64,000 bases of DNA. Origin: 9FT-COMBO-48-23 sp963754385. Lineage in GTDB: Bacteria; Chloroflexota; Dehalococcoidia; GIF9; UBA5629. Position numbers and translations under genes: made by a program. Positions 1 to 10,007 of this stretch are shown one piece after another; the first letter of the stretch is position 1, and every line of letters begins with the position of its first letter. Under the pieces are notes generated by a model. The model was not told where the DNA came from and did no database searches. It saw nothing but the letters and a program-made list of their open reading frames with translations. The DNA lies in assembly GCA_963754385.1 (NCBI GenBank), contig CAVWGE010000003.1:62001-126000 (forward strand), read 5' to 3'.

Positions 1-550
1 GTTCCGTTCTAACTAAGACAAATCCCCAATCTGACAGGTGTGCCCCACTACTCCAGGTTTTTTGTCCATTAATCACATAGTAATTCCCTTCCTCGGTTGC
101 TTGGGTTTTCAATGAAGCCAGGTCTGACCCGCTATCCGGTTCACTCAGCAATTCGCACCAATATACTTCTCCTCGAGCAATTCCGGGGAGATGTTTTTTC
201 TTCTGCTCCTCACTGCCAAAGTGTAAAAGCGTTGTGGCAAGAAAAGTAACACCCATATGGTTTATCCCCGGGCAGTTGTGATATAGCACTTCCTCATAAA
301 CGATGTTTTGTAAGAATAACGAATTCTGCCCCCCATATTCCTCAGGCCAGCTTAAAGATAACCAACCTTTAGCTCCCAGCTTCCGACTCATTGTTCTCAT
401 AAATTTCCAGGCTTCTTCATCAAGGCCATGGATCGAAGGGGCAAATGTAACTCGAGAATGCCATCTCATCTCCGAAGGGAATTCTTTTTGTATAAACTCA
501 CGGACTTCTTTCCGGAAAGATTCTTCATGCTGACTAAATCCAAAATCCAT
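1..550 (-). CDS. Acyl-CoA dehydrogenase, N-terminal part (cut by window edge)
   Basis: The minus strand from the ATG at 550 reads open to the window edge (183 codons), so the C-terminal half is missing. The translation has the acyl-CoA dehydrogenase N-terminal helical domain followed by the start of the middle beta domain: WPEEYGG near residue 80, then CELLSEPDSGSDLAS, the flavin and substrate contact segment, and NGQKTWSSGAHLSDW. These flavoproteins oxidise acyl-CoA thioesters to enoyl-CoA and pass electrons to ETF. The start is backed by a GGAGG ribosome site a few bases upstream. It faces away from the nitrogen block and is probably unrelated to it. The substrate cannot be told from this fragment. 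Confidence 0.9.
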   Translation of the reverse strand, partial: MDFGFSQHEESFRKEVREFIQKEFPSEMRWHSRVTFAPSIHGLDEEAWKFMRTMSRKLGAKGWLSLSWPEEYGGQNSLFLQNIVYEEVLYHNCPGINHMGVTFLATTLLHFGSEEQKKKHLPGIARGEVYWCELLSEPDSGSDLASLKTQATEEGNYYVINGQKTWSSGAHLSDWGFVLVRTE

Positions 551-687
551 TTCCTACCTCCCTGACGTTTTCCAAGATGTATATTTTGCTGTATTCGCAC
601 ACCGCTCGGTATCGTCAAGAAATCAAGTCAGTACACAATTAAAACACTGCAGGTTAGCGAGCCGAATTGCTTTGTTGGACAGTTGCA

Positions 688-1683
688 CTAGAGTTGCCAA
701 AAACTGACTAGCTGCTGAAAGTCCATCATGCCGCTTTCAGCGACATTTTCAACCTCGATTCCCGCTTCTACTGCTGCAGCTACCGGATTCAGTCCACCGA
801 GTAAAACCATGCCAACCCGGTTCATGCCGACAGCGATTTGACAAACCGGCTCGCTGATATTACCAAGAGCAAAGACACCATTGATGCTAGCCGTTTTAAG
901 CTCCGCAATGGTTTCCTCGACGATTAACCTGGCAGGCGCTGGTATCTCCCGGAAATTAGCCAGTATCCTGCCATTGCCCGTTTTGGCGGCTTCACCGACG
1001 CTGGTCATTCCAGCACGAATATATTGTTCTGAAGGGTCCAGAGATGTGCCACCATAGTTGATTATAGCGACGAAACGTCTTGGCTTCGAATCCCTTATCT
1101 CAAGCACTCCTCCGAATTTGGATTCCATTGGGACACCGTGTTTTAACAGCACTCCGTTTACGACTACACCGCAGACTGTGGCCAGACCTATCTTACCATT
1201 TGGAATAACCACATCGCCAAGCTTCTGCCCTTCAGACGCCGTGGAAACCAGCTCGCTTACACATAACCCTGCCTCAAATGCACCTTTCATAACCGCTACA
1301 GCTCTGGGAAATTCGTTCTTGTTGAAGAGAGAAGTGTTTATAGGGACATGGCCAGTCCGGCTTCGTAGGTCAAACGTTGTGCGGAAAGCCAGTAACTCGA
1401 GTTTCTCCAATATAAAACTGAGTTGGTCGGGCGCCAAAGCTATTCGCAGTTCCTCAAGCCCTTTTGACGTAATCATCCGCCCGTCTCTACCCAGAGGCTG
1501 AGTGTAGCCTCTCTCATCCGCAATTTTTAGGTGATATCTGACGGCCCTCTCACTAAGTGAAAGCCCCCGTTTTTCAAGTTCCCGAGCGATTATGATGGAC
1601 CCTAACGGCTCAGAAGACTCACTCAACACCTTTAAAATGGATATTATCTTTCTTTCTGTATCAGAGTTGGCACTCGATATCAT
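688..1683 (-). CDS. NrpR-like transcriptional regulator, copy 1
   Basis: A 331-residue protein with an N-terminal winged helix (about residues 8-70, ending in SERAVRYHLKIADERG) and one NrpR domain (old name DUF128) to the C-terminus, with the signature VGMVLLGGLNPVAAA. NrpR represses nitrogen-assimilation genes in methanogenic archaea and is released by 2-oxoglutarate; bacterial members are few. The domain order matches the single-domain form. It lies downstream of carB and is a clear paralogue of the gene at 14231-15229, so the two bracket the nitrogen block. A TATAAT hexamer lies about 45 bases upstream of the start, without a convincing -35, so it may have its own promoter. The role in nitrogen control is inferred from family and context. 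Confidence 0.85.
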   Translation of the reverse strand: MISSANSDTERKIISILKVLSESSEPLGSIIIARELEKRGLSLSERAVRYHLKIADERGYTQPLGRDGRMITSKGLEELRIALAPDQLSFILEKLELLAFRTTFDLRSRTGHVPINTSLFNKNEFPRAVAVMKGAFEAGLCVSELVSTASEGQKLGDVVIPNGKIGLATVCGVVVNGVLLKHGVPMESKFGGVLEIRDSKPRRFVAIINYGGTSLDPSEQYIRAGMTSVGEAAKTGNGRILANFREIPAPARLIVEETIAELKTASINGVFALGNISEPVCQIAVGMNRVGMVLLGGLNPVAAAVEAGIEVENVAESGMMDFQQLVSFWQL

Positions 1684-1810
1684 GTTTTATAACATCGCTT
1701 TATATAGATTACCACGTATTATACTATCTCCGATGCAAGAATAGAATGCTTGAATTATCCAACATTCTGGATGCTCAGGAAAGCTGTAATGTAAAGCCGG
1801 GCATGCAGAG

Positions 1811-4800
1811 CTAGGTATTAGAAACTAAATACTCTCGAAGTGGCTTGACATTAAAAATCTGGCTGCCACTGGCTAGTGCTTTCAAGGCTACAAGAGCAGT
1901 GTCAAGCGATGTAAAGCATGGTATTCGCTTCTCGGCAGCGGCACGCCGAATATGAAAACCGTCCCGGAGCGGAATGCGGCCGCCGGTAATGGTGTTGACC
2001 ACTCCAGACACAGAACCATCAGTAATAATGTCAACCACACTTGGATGGCCCTCGCCTAACTTCTTGCCAATCTCTTTCACTTTCATACCAGCAGCTTCAA
2101 TCATAGCTGCTGTACCTTCAGTGGCGTAAAGCTGGTAGCCTAGAGAATAAAAGCCTTCGATTATAGGTAAGGCTTCTCCCTTATTCTGGTCAGCAATGCT
2201 AAACAATAGATTACCTCGAGATGGTAACATAAGACCGGCAGCCAGAAGTGCTTTTATCAAAGCAGCTTCATAGTTGTAGTCAATTCCCATGACTTCACCC
2301 GTTGACTTCATTTCGGGACCAAGGTACGTATCTACACCGGCAAGTTTAGACATGGAGAATACGGGAGCTTTTATACCTACGAGTTTCTGTCTTCTCCACA
2401 AGCCTGTGGTGTAGCCCTGCCCTTTTAAACTCATACCTAACATTATCTTGGTAGCAATACGGACCATGGGCACACCGGTGACTTTGGAGATAAATGGGAT
2501 GGTACGGCTGGCACGAGGATTCACCTCGATTACATAAACCGATGATTGGCTTTCGTCACGCATGATGACGAGCTGGACATTCATCAGTCCCTTCACCTGG
2601 AGCGCCCGCCCGATTCGTATTGCGAAATCGACAATAGTGTCCACTTCACTTTTAGTGAGATTCAACGCAGGATAGACAGCTATTGAATCACCGCTATGCA
2701 CCCCGGCACGCTCGATATGCTCCATTATTCCCGGGATAAGAACATCCTGTCCATCACTGACAGCATCGACTTCAACCTCTTTGCCTTCAAAATACTTGTC
2801 AATCAAAGTGGGATGCTGACTGTCCATTTCCAGGGCTAGCGACATATAGCGGACTAACTCCTCTTCACTATGGACGATTTCCATTGCTCTGCCGCCAAGT
2901 ACGTAACTAGGGCGCACCAGCACCGGATAGCCGAGAGAATTGCCCACTTTAACACCTTCTTTCAAGGAAGTTACTCCAGCTCCCGGTGGCTGTGGAATAC
3001 CCAGCCGATTGAGGAAATCCTCAAAGCGGCGACGGTCCTCAGCAATGTCAATAGCATCGGAGGTGGAACCGAGTATTGTCATGTTGCTACGAGCTAGGGG
3101 CTCAGCCAGGTTAATAGCAGTCTGCCCGCCGAATTGGACAATAGAAGGCGGAGCCGAGCTATTCTGAGATGGAAAACTTTCATTTTCTAGGATATCTCTC
3201 AAACTTTCTTCATCTAAAGCTTCGAAATACAGGCGGTTGCTGGTGTCGAAATCCGTGGAGACTGTCTCTGGATTGGAATTGACCATTATGCTCTTGATGC
3301 CTGCCTCCTGAAGTGCCCAGGCAGAATGAACAGAGCAGTAATCAAATTCTATCCCCTGTCCGATGCGAATGGGTCCGCTGCCGATTACCACAGCCTTTTT
3401 GTCCTTTAACGGTTCAGCTTCGTTTTCTTTTTCATAAGCGCTGTAGAAATAAGGTGTCTCGGCATCGAATTCAGCGGCGCAGGTATCCACCATCTTATAT
3501 ACAGGGCATATTTGCCAGTTACGTCTTAGCTGACGCACCTGTTCAGGCAATCTGTCAGACAAGGTGCTGATTTGCTCATCGGAAAAACCGAGGCGTTTTG
3601 CCTGCCACATAAGCTCAGGTGTTAACGGCTCGCAGAGAAGCTCTCTCTCCATCTGTACAATATTAAGAAACTTATAGATAAACCAGGGGTCAATGCCGGT
3701 ACGTTGGGCAAGTTGTTCACAGTTTGCCCCACGCCTGAGTGCCGCCATTACTGCCCACAACCTGAGGTCGTTGGAATGCAAAGGATAGGAATCAAGGTTT
3801 CCATTATTGCTCCAGCTTCTATCTTCCCAGAGAAGAGATTTTTTCCCAAACTCAAGGCATCTGACTGCTTTCTGCAAGGCTGCTTCGAAGCACCGGTCAA
3901 TCGCCATGACCTCGCCGGTAGCCTTCATCTGACTCCCTGTGTTGCGGTCACCTAAGGCAAACTTATCGAAAGGCCAGCGAGGAATCTTTACCACACAGTA
4001 GTCCAAAGCCGGCTCAAAAGCTGCCATTGTCTTGCCGGTCACCCGATTGGGTATTTCATCCAATCTTTTACCTACAGCTATCTTAGCAGCCACCCTGGCA
4101 ATAGGATAACCCGTGGCTTTACTAGCCAGGGCTGAACTACGGCTAACACGGGGATTTACCTCTATCACATAATATTCACTCATTTTCACACTTAATTGGT
4201 CTGGTGCCCATTTTTCAGCTACCACATAGCTGGGGGTCAAAGCGAATTGAATATTGCAGCCACCTTCGATACCTAAGGCTCTAATGATTTTCAGGCTGGC
4301 TGACCGCAACATCTGGTATTCCTTGTCCGTCAGAGTCTGACTGGGGGCGACTACGATACTATCACCGGTGTGAACCCCCATGGGGTCGATATTCTCCATG
4401 TTACAGACAGTGATACAATTATCAGCAGCATCACGCATTACCTCGTATTCAATTTCTTTCCAACCGAGTAGGCATTTTTCAACTAGAACTTCGTGGCTTA
4501 GGCTGGAGGCTAACCCACCGGATACGATTATTTCAAGCTCCTCCATAGCATGGCATATCCCCCCACCCGTTCCACCTAAGGTAAAAGAGGGACGAACAAT
4601 TAGCGGTAACCCAATTGATTCTGCAAATTCCCTAGCCTCATCAACGGAATGCACTGTGACACTCTCTGGCACCGGCTCGCCTATATCAAGTATCAATTGT
4701 TTAAAAAGTGACCTCTCCTCTGCCTTTTTAATTGTCTCCAGCGGTGTGCCCAGCATCCTGACACCGTATTTATCCAATATCCCGGCATCGGCAAGTTCCA

Positions 4801-5089
4801 CAGCCAGATTCAGGCCGGTTTGCCCGCCGAGCGTAGGCAGCAGTCCGTCAGGGCGTTCCCGCTCGATTACACGAGCTACAACACCTATGGTTAACGGCTC
4901 TATATAGACAATGTCGGCAATGCCCTCATCGGTCATAATTGTCGCCGGGTTCGAGTTTACAAGTACCGTGGTTATGCCCTCCTCACGTAGCGATTTACAC
5001 GCCTGCGTGCCGGCATAATCAAACTCCGCCGCCTGCCCGATGATTATCGGGCCAGAGCCGATGACCAGAACCTTAGATATTTTAGACAT
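1811..5089 (-). CDS. carB: Carbamoyl-phosphate synthase large subunit
   Basis: At 1092 residues this is a full-length CarB. Two homologous halves each begin with the nucleotide-binding pattern VIGSGPIxIGQxxEFDY (residues about 10 and 560), carry an ATP-grasp domain, and repeat the VxPSxxLGG and EVNPRxSR motifs. A C-terminal MGS-like domain (about 940 onward) would bind allosteric effectors. The enzyme makes carbamoyl phosphate from bicarbonate, ammonia delivered from CarA, and two ATP, feeding pyrimidine and arginine synthesis. The start overlaps the end of carA by 8 bp, which indicates translational coupling. The placement among glutamine-metabolism genes fits its use of glutamine nitrogen. 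Confidence 0.97.
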   Translation of the reverse strand: MSKISKVLVIGSGPIIIGQAAEFDYAGTQACKSLREEGITTVLVNSNPATIMTDEGIADIVYIEPLTIGVVARVIERERPDGLLPTLGGQTGLNLAVELADAGILDKYGVRMLGTPLETIKKAEERSLFKQLILDIGEPVPESVTVHSVDEAREFAESIGLPLIVRPSFTLGGTGGGICHAMEELEIIVSGGLASSLSHEVLVEKCLLGWKEIEYEVMRDAADNCITVCNMENIDPMGVHTGDSIVVAPSQTLTDKEYQMLRSASLKIIRALGIEGGCNIQFALTPSYVVAEKWAPDQLSVKMSEYYVIEVNPRVSRSSALASKATGYPIARVAAKIAVGKRLDEIPNRVTGKTMAAFEPALDYCVVKIPRWPFDKFALGDRNTGSQMKATGEVMAIDRCFEAALQKAVRCLEFGKKSLLWEDRSWSNNGNLDSYPLHSNDLRLWAVMAALRRGANCEQLAQRTGIDPWFIYKFLNIVQMERELLCEPLTPELMWQAKRLGFSDEQISTLSDRLPEQVRQLRRNWQICPVYKMVDTCAAEFDAETPYFYSAYEKENEAEPLKDKKAVVIGSGPIRIGQGIEFDYCSVHSAWALQEAGIKSIMVNSNPETVSTDFDTSNRLYFEALDEESLRDILENESFPSQNSSAPPSIVQFGGQTAINLAEPLARSNMTILGSTSDAIDIAEDRRRFEDFLNRLGIPQPPGAGVTSLKEGVKVGNSLGYPVLVRPSYVLGGRAMEIVHSEEELVRYMSLALEMDSQHPTLIDKYFEGKEVEVDAVSDGQDVLIPGIMEHIERAGVHSGDSIAVYPALNLTKSEVDTIVDFAIRIGRALQVKGLMNVQLVIMRDESQSSVYVIEVNPRASRTIPFISKVTGVPMVRIATKIMLGMSLKGQGYTTGLWRRQKLVGIKAPVFSMSKLAGVDTYLGPEMKSTGEVMGIDYNYEAALIKALLAAGLMLPSRGNLLFSIADQNKGEALPIIEGFYSLGYQLYATEGTAAMIEAAGMKVKEIGKKLGEGHPSVVDIITDGSVSGVVNTITGGRIPLRDGFHIRRAAAEKRIPCFTSLDTALVALKALASGSQIFNVKPLREYLVSNT

Positions 5090-6185
5090 TCGTTCTTTTT
5101 CCCTTCACCATCTCCAAAAATCTGTCAAACAGATATACATTATCTTGAGGGCCAGGTGAGCCTTCGGAGTGGTACTGTATTGATATGACCGGCAACTCTT
5201 TATGACTCAGCCCCTCAACGGTGCCATCATTCAGATTTATCTGGCTGACCTCAAGCCCACCCCTCAAACTATCGGCATCTACGGCATAACCGTGGTTCTG
5301 GGTAGTAATATAGACCCTGCCGCTTGCCAGGTCATGGACTGGGTGATTGCCGCCGCGGTGACCAAATTTTAGTTTGAATGTCCTGGCACCAAGAGCTGTG
5401 CCTATCAACTGGTGACCTAAACAGATACCCATCACTGGCTTCTGATGCATAAGTTCTCTAACTGTTTCTGTCATGTAGTCAAGTAGAGCCGGGTCACCGG
5501 GGCCGGGAGATAGGACAACACCATCCGGCCTTAAATTCAAGATTTCCTTAACCCCCATAGTGCAGGGGACAACAGTTACCAAGCAGCCGAGTCGTGTCAA
5601 TATGCGGGCAATATTGTATTTCAGGCCCATATCAATAATTACTATATTGTATGCGGGAGCAGCATAATCTGAAGTCGATTTCCACTTATATTTCTTATCG
5701 CTAGAGACTCGCTTGACGAAGTCAATGGAATCATAGCGTGGTAAGGCATTTAGCTCTCGTAGAGCTGACTCCGGTGTCATCTCCGAGGTCAGGATACCCA
5801 TCATCACCCCAGATGAGCGAAGGCGTCGTGTCAATGCTCGGCTATCCACCCCACTTATCCCAGGGATTCCATGGGTCTGCAAGAATTCGGGCAAACTGCC
5901 GGTGCTTTGCCAGTGGCTGGGCACGGGGCAATGCTCTCGAACAACGAGGCCTCTCACCTGCACTTGCTTGGATTCAAAATAGGCGTCATTAACCCCATAG
6001 TTGCCGATGAGAGGATATGTGAGCACCAAAATCTGGCCAGCGTAGGAAGGGTCGGTCAGCATCTCCTGGTAACCAGACATGCTGGTGTTAAAAACGACTT
6101 CGCCGTAGGTAGTATCTTCAGCACCAAAGGAATAGCCTTCATAGATCGAACCATCTTCCAAGGCTAAAAAGGCGCGTTTACCCAT
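5082..6185 (-). CDS. carA: Carbamoyl-phosphate synthase small (glutaminase) subunit
   Basis: This 367-residue protein has the CarA N-terminal domain (EDGSIYEGYSFGA at the start, GNYGVND, SGVDSRALTRRLR) and a C-terminal class I glutamine amidotransferase domain with the nucleophile in GICLGHQLIG. The catalytic His/Glu lie in QYHSEGSPGP; the common form is HPE, so the Pro-to-Ser change is a small oddity while His and Glu are kept. It hydrolyses glutamine and channels ammonia to CarB. It is the promoter-proximal gene of the carAB pair, 56 bp after nadE, and a TATAAT hexamer occurs in that gap. Confidence 0.97.
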   Translation of the reverse strand: MGKRAFLALEDGSIYEGYSFGAEDTTYGEVVFNTSMSGYQEMLTDPSYAGQILVLTYPLIGNYGVNDAYFESKQVQVRGLVVREHCPVPSHWQSTGSLPEFLQTHGIPGISGVDSRALTRRLRSSGVMMGILTSEMTPESALRELNALPRYDSIDFVKRVSSDKKYKWKSTSDYAAPAYNIVIIDMGLKYNIARILTRLGCLVTVVPCTMGVKEILNLRPDGVVLSPGPGDPALLDYMTETVRELMHQKPVMGICLGHQLIGTALGARTFKLKFGHRGGNHPVHDLASGRVYITTQNHGYAVDADSLRGGLEVSQINLNDGTVEGLSHKELPVISIQYHSEGSPGPQDNVYLFDRFLEMVKGKRTNV

Positions 6186-6241
6186 ACTTACCTGTGAGTT
6201 TTGTCATCACTATGTGTTCAGCCGTGTCGTTAAATTATACA

Positions 6242-7978
6242 CTAACATCCTTTAAACCGATTCGTAATGGGCAACCTCCTGTCACGACCGAAAGCTCTAG
6301 GCGTTATCTTAATGCCCGGTGGTGACTGGCGTCGCTTATATTCACTGGCGTCAACCAATCGAGCTGCTCTCTTAACTACCTTCTCTTCAAAACCTGTACC
6401 AATAATCTGTTCAACACTTCTATCTTCTTCAACATAGGCTGTCAGGACAGGGTCGAGCAAATCATAGGGGGGTAAGCTATCAGTATCTTTCTGTTCAGGT
6501 CTTAACTCAGCCGACGGTACCTTGTTTATCACACTGGACGGTATGAGCTCACGACCGGCTATTGAGTTTCGGTACTTGGCAAGCTGATAAACCAAGGTCT
6601 TGGGCACATCCTTAATCACAGCAAACCCGCCAGCCATATCTCCGTACAAAGTGGTATAGCCAGTGGCTATCTCACTCTTATTACCCGTAGTAAAAACAAG
6701 CCAGCCAAACTTGTTAGATAGAGCCATCAGGATATTGCCCCTGATGCGCGCTTGAATGTTCTCCTCAGTTAAGTCGGGCTTAGTATCATGAAAATGGTCC
6801 GCCAGTGTGTCTAGGTAGGCTTTGAACACCTTCTCAATAGGAATAGTGATATGCTTGATATCCAAATTCTTCGCTAGAAGTTCAGCGTCAGATATACTCC
6901 CAGAAGAAGAATACCTCGAAGGCATCAATACTCCTATAACATTGTTCGGCCCTAAGGCATCAACGGCTATAGCAGCAACCAAGCTGGAATCGATGCCACC
7001 GGAAAGTCCTATCAGCACTTTTTCAAAACCGTTCTTCAATACATAGTCATGAGTCCCCAGTACCAAAGCATCATAGACCTCACCGGGGAGCCCGCGCACC
7101 TCAGATTGCCTAATCGGTAGCACCGGCTTTGGAGCAGCAGATGGCAGCTCAGACACCACGGTTTTGGCTGTGCGCCAAGGTTGTTCCCTTAACACTAATG
7201 CTTCCTTTCTCCACCTGGGGTCATGTAGACGGGTGCGAAAAACTGATTCAACATCAAGGTCAACCACAATCAAATCTTCCTCGAATTGCTTACCTCTAGC
7301 TATAAGCTCCCCTTTTTCATTCAGCACCATGCTGTTGCCGTCGAAAACCAGCTCGTCTTGTCCGCCTACTAGGTTATTATAGGCGACAATCGCCACATTG
7401 TCCGAGGCACGAGTTCCCAGCATCCGCTCCCTAAAATCGCGCTTACCCGCATGGTAAGGAGACGAACTTATGTTCACTATGACTTCAGCCCCGGCATACG
7501 CTTGAGCTGTAGCTGGTCCAGCTTCATACCAGATGTCTTCGCAGATATTAACACCGACACCAACGCCACCTATTATATACACAGGGCATTCCCTACCAGC
7601 CTGAAAATAGCGGTTCTCATCAAATACTCCGTAGTTTGGCAAATATATCTTGTGATAAATACTAACGAGCTTGCCGTTGCTTATAATTGCAGCAGCGTTA
7701 TAAATATCTTCTTTAGCGTCGACAAAGCCAACCACAACAGTAAGTTCAGATGCTTGCTTGGCAATTTTCTCCAGGCACCTTAGGTTTTCCTCAATAAACT
7801 GTGGTTTAAACAATAGATCTTCCGGTGGGTAGCCGCAGATAGCAAGCTCGGGGAAGGTAAGAAGGTCTACCCCCAAAGCTCTGGCTTCGGCGATAGCTTC
7901 CAGAATCTTCTGGGTATTACCGGCAAAATCGCCTACAGTGACATTGATTTGAGCCATGCCGATACGCAGCTTACGCAT
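6242..7978 (-). CDS. nadE: Glutamine-dependent NAD+ synthetase
   Basis: A 578-residue two-domain enzyme. Residues 1 to about 265 form a nitrilase-type glutaminase domain (FPELAICGYPPEDLL with the catalytic Glu, VNICEDIWYE with the nucleophilic Cys). The rest is the ATP-pyrophosphatase NAD synthetase domain with the P-loop LIGLSGGIDSSLVAA, TTGNKSEIATGYTTLYGDMAGG and the SAELRPEQKDTDSLPPYD segment. It converts nicotinic acid adenine dinucleotide, glutamine and ATP to NAD+. The long form can use glutamine as the amide donor, which suits its place beside glutamine synthetase and carAB. Confidence 0.97.
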   Translation of the reverse strand: MRKLRIGMAQINVTVGDFAGNTQKILEAIAEARALGVDLLTFPELAICGYPPEDLLFKPQFIEENLRCLEKIAKQASELTVVVGFVDAKEDIYNAAAIISNGKLVSIYHKIYLPNYGVFDENRYFQAGRECPVYIIGGVGVGVNICEDIWYEAGPATAQAYAGAEVIVNISSSPYHAGKRDFRERMLGTRASDNVAIVAYNNLVGGQDELVFDGNSMVLNEKGELIARGKQFEEDLIVVDLDVESVFRTRLHDPRWRKEALVLREQPWRTAKTVVSELPSAAPKPVLPIRQSEVRGLPGEVYDALVLGTHDYVLKNGFEKVLIGLSGGIDSSLVAAIAVDALGPNNVIGVLMPSRYSSSGSISDAELLAKNLDIKHITIPIEKVFKAYLDTLADHFHDTKPDLTEENIQARIRGNILMALSNKFGWLVFTTGNKSEIATGYTTLYGDMAGGFAVIKDVPKTLVYQLAKYRNSIAGRELIPSSVINKVPSAELRPEQKDTDSLPPYDLLDPVLTAYVEEDRSVEQIIGTGFEEKVVKRAARLVDASEYKRRQSPPGIKITPRAFGRDRRLPITNRFKGC

Positions 7979-8135
7979 GTTTACCCCCTATACGAGGCTC
8001 GACTGGCAGTAATTTTAGAGGATGGACAGGTTTACTTCAAGTTGATACACGGCTACTTCAGCCTTATGGTGATACCCGGTCTTTCCTATCGCAACGTGGC
8101 TATGAGAGGTGTAGCCGTAGCAGATGTTGAATAAT

Positions 8136-8504
8136 CTAATTCTCAACCGTGACTTCTACTATGTTCTGCCGAGCGATGGCTGTCTTCTCACTACCCTTCT
8201 TAGCAAAGACGTGCATCAGTCCCATAACTTCGTACTGCCCGTTCTCTACGCTTGTTGTATCCCATCTGGTCGGAAAATTTTGGTGTTCATCGTCCGACTC
8301 GCCGATCTTAATCCAGGTATCCGTACCATTTCTACGATAATACCAGGGATTGGTGATATCCACTATAGGTCCGGTGATACCCAACACCCCCAACTCCTTA
8401 CGCAATAGCTCTTCATCGAATTCTTCCCGCAAAACAACCGCCCCGGAATAGCTCTTCAAAACCTCCGTTGGAACGATATAATGCGGCCCCCAATTGTATG
8501 ACAT
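8136..8504 (-). CDS. Hypothetical protein, probable beta-sandwich
   Basis: The ORF extends to 8519, but the strong GGAGGTG ribosome site lies just upstream of the internal ATG at 8504, so I start there (MSYNWGPHYIV, 122 residues). No signal peptide or membrane segment is visible. The second half alternates short hydrophobic strands (PWYYRRNGTDTWIKIGE, QYEVMGLMHVFAKKG, NIVEVTVEN), a pattern like an immunoglobulin-type or fibronectin-like sandwich. I do not recognise the family. It sits between nadE and the glutamine synthetase genes on the same strand, about 135 bp after the synthetase, and may be transcribed with nadE. Confidence 0.7.
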   Translation of the reverse strand: MSYNWGPHYIVPTEVLKSYSGAVVLREEFDEELLRKELGVLGITGPIVDITNPWYYRRNGTDTWIKIGESDDEHQNFPTRWDTTSVENGQYEVMGLMHVFAKKGSEKTAIARQNIVEVTVEN

Positions 8505-8639
8505 ACTGCTCACCTCCACTCAGTTTTTCCATTAGACTCCTTTTAATCGGTACCTCATCAATTACATGCTATAATCTCCTCCTTTCAGATTATTATTTTT
8601 AGCCTATCACTGAGCTTCACTATAATATTATAAGGCTAT

Positions 8640-9980
8640 TTATAAAATAGGCAAATATCTCCCAAGTTCATACTCAGTCACTTGAGTACGGTACTGTTCC
8701 CATTCGATTAGTTTATTCATGATGAAAGCATGAAAGGTATGCTCACCGAGGGCACTGCGAACCAGCTCGCTCTTTTTAGTCAGACGAACAGCCTCAAGAA
8801 GGTCAGCAGGCAGAGCCCCTATTCCCCTTTTCTTTCTTTCCTCATCAGTCATCGCGTATACATTCTCTTGGACAGGTGGAGGTAACTCATATTCCTTCTC
8901 AACCCCCTCCAGCCCAGCGGCTAGCATGACACTGAAAGCAAGATATGGGTTGCAGGCTGGGTCAGGAGAACGAAATTCAATCCTCATCGCATTCTCCCGC
9001 TCTGGCTTATACTCAGGCACTCTTATCAGGTCAGCTCGATTTCGCCGCGCCCAGGAAAGGTAAACCGGCGCCTCATAGCCAGGTACCAAACGCTTATAAG
9101 AGTTCACCCACTGGTTGGTAATAGCAGTAATTTCAGGAGCATGCTTTAACAGCCCAGCTATGTAACATTTGGCGACACCAGAAAGATGATATTCATCGTT
9201 CTTGTCGAAAAAGGCGTTCTTGTCACACCTAAACAGAGATTGGTTTATGTGCATGCCGCTGCCATTTACTCCCAGAACAGGCTTGGGCATAAAGGTGGCA
9301 TATAACCCATACTTCATGGCCACTTGTTTAACCACAAGCCGATAGGTCATAACATTGTCTGCCATGGTAAGGGCATCGGTGTACCTTATATCTATCTCAT
9401 GCTGGCTAGGTGCAACCTCGTGATGTGAAAATTCAACACCGATACCCATCTCCTCAAGGGTAAGGACTGTTTCTCTTCTCAGGTCAGTAGCCGCATCTAG
9501 AGGAGTCATATCAAAATACCCTCCCTCATCCAGAATGTCAGTACCCTTCGAATCCCGAAAGTAAAAATATTCGAGCTCCGGTCCGACATAAAATGTGTAG
9601 CCCATGTCTGCTGCCCGCTCTAGATTCTGTTTCAAGACATATCTAGGGTCACCCTCGAAAGGCTCGCCACCAGGCTTAACGATATCACAGAACATCCTGC
9701 ATACAGCATGTTCGCTAGGTCTCCACGGAAGCAGCTGAAATGTATCAGGGTCTGGCATGGCCACCATATCGCTCTCGTCAATACGAGCAAACCCCTCTAT
9801 AGAAGAGCCATCAAAACCAACACCATCCTCCAAAGCAGCCTCCAGTTCCTCAAAGGTGATGGCGAAGCTCTTAAGGAAACCTAAAATATCCGTGAACCAC
9901 AGCCTGATGAATTTAACATCTTGCTCTTTGGCTATCTTAAGAACATATTCGCACGCCTCGGTTCGACTCTTAGCAACCAC
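8640..9980 (-). CDS. glnA: Glutamine synthetase, GSI-alpha type
   Basis: A type I glutamine synthetase of 446 residues, the length usual for the GSI-alpha group found in Bacillus and archaea. It shows the beta-grasp domain with DGVGFDGSSIEGF, the metal and substrate segments GPELEYF, EFSHHEVAPSQHEIDIR, FMPKP, NGSGMHINQSLF and NSYKRLVPGYEAPV, and RIEFRSPDPACNPYLAF near the end. It makes glutamine from glutamate, ammonia and ATP. It lacks the adenylylation-loop Tyr context present in the neighbouring copy, so it is probably feedback controlled. It is the last gene of the apparent amtB operon, 27 bp after the second glnA. Confidence 0.96.
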   Translation of the reverse strand: MVAKSRTEACEYVLKIAKEQDVKFIRLWFTDILGFLKSFAITFEELEAALEDGVGFDGSSIEGFARIDESDMVAMPDPDTFQLLPWRPSEHAVCRMFCDIVKPGGEPFEGDPRYVLKQNLERAADMGYTFYVGPELEYFYFRDSKGTDILDEGGYFDMTPLDAATDLRRETVLTLEEMGIGVEFSHHEVAPSQHEIDIRYTDALTMADNVMTYRLVVKQVAMKYGLYATFMPKPVLGVNGSGMHINQSLFRCDKNAFFDKNDEYHLSGVAKCYIAGLLKHAPEITAITNQWVNSYKRLVPGYEAPVYLSWARRNRADLIRVPEYKPERENAMRIEFRSPDPACNPYLAFSVMLAAGLEGVEKEYELPPPVQENVYAMTDEERKKRGIGALPADLLEAVRLTKKSELVRSALGEHTFHAFIMNKLIEWEQYRTQVTEYELGRYLPIL

Positions 9981-10007
9981 AAGTCCCCCAATCCTTTAGC
10001 GTAATGG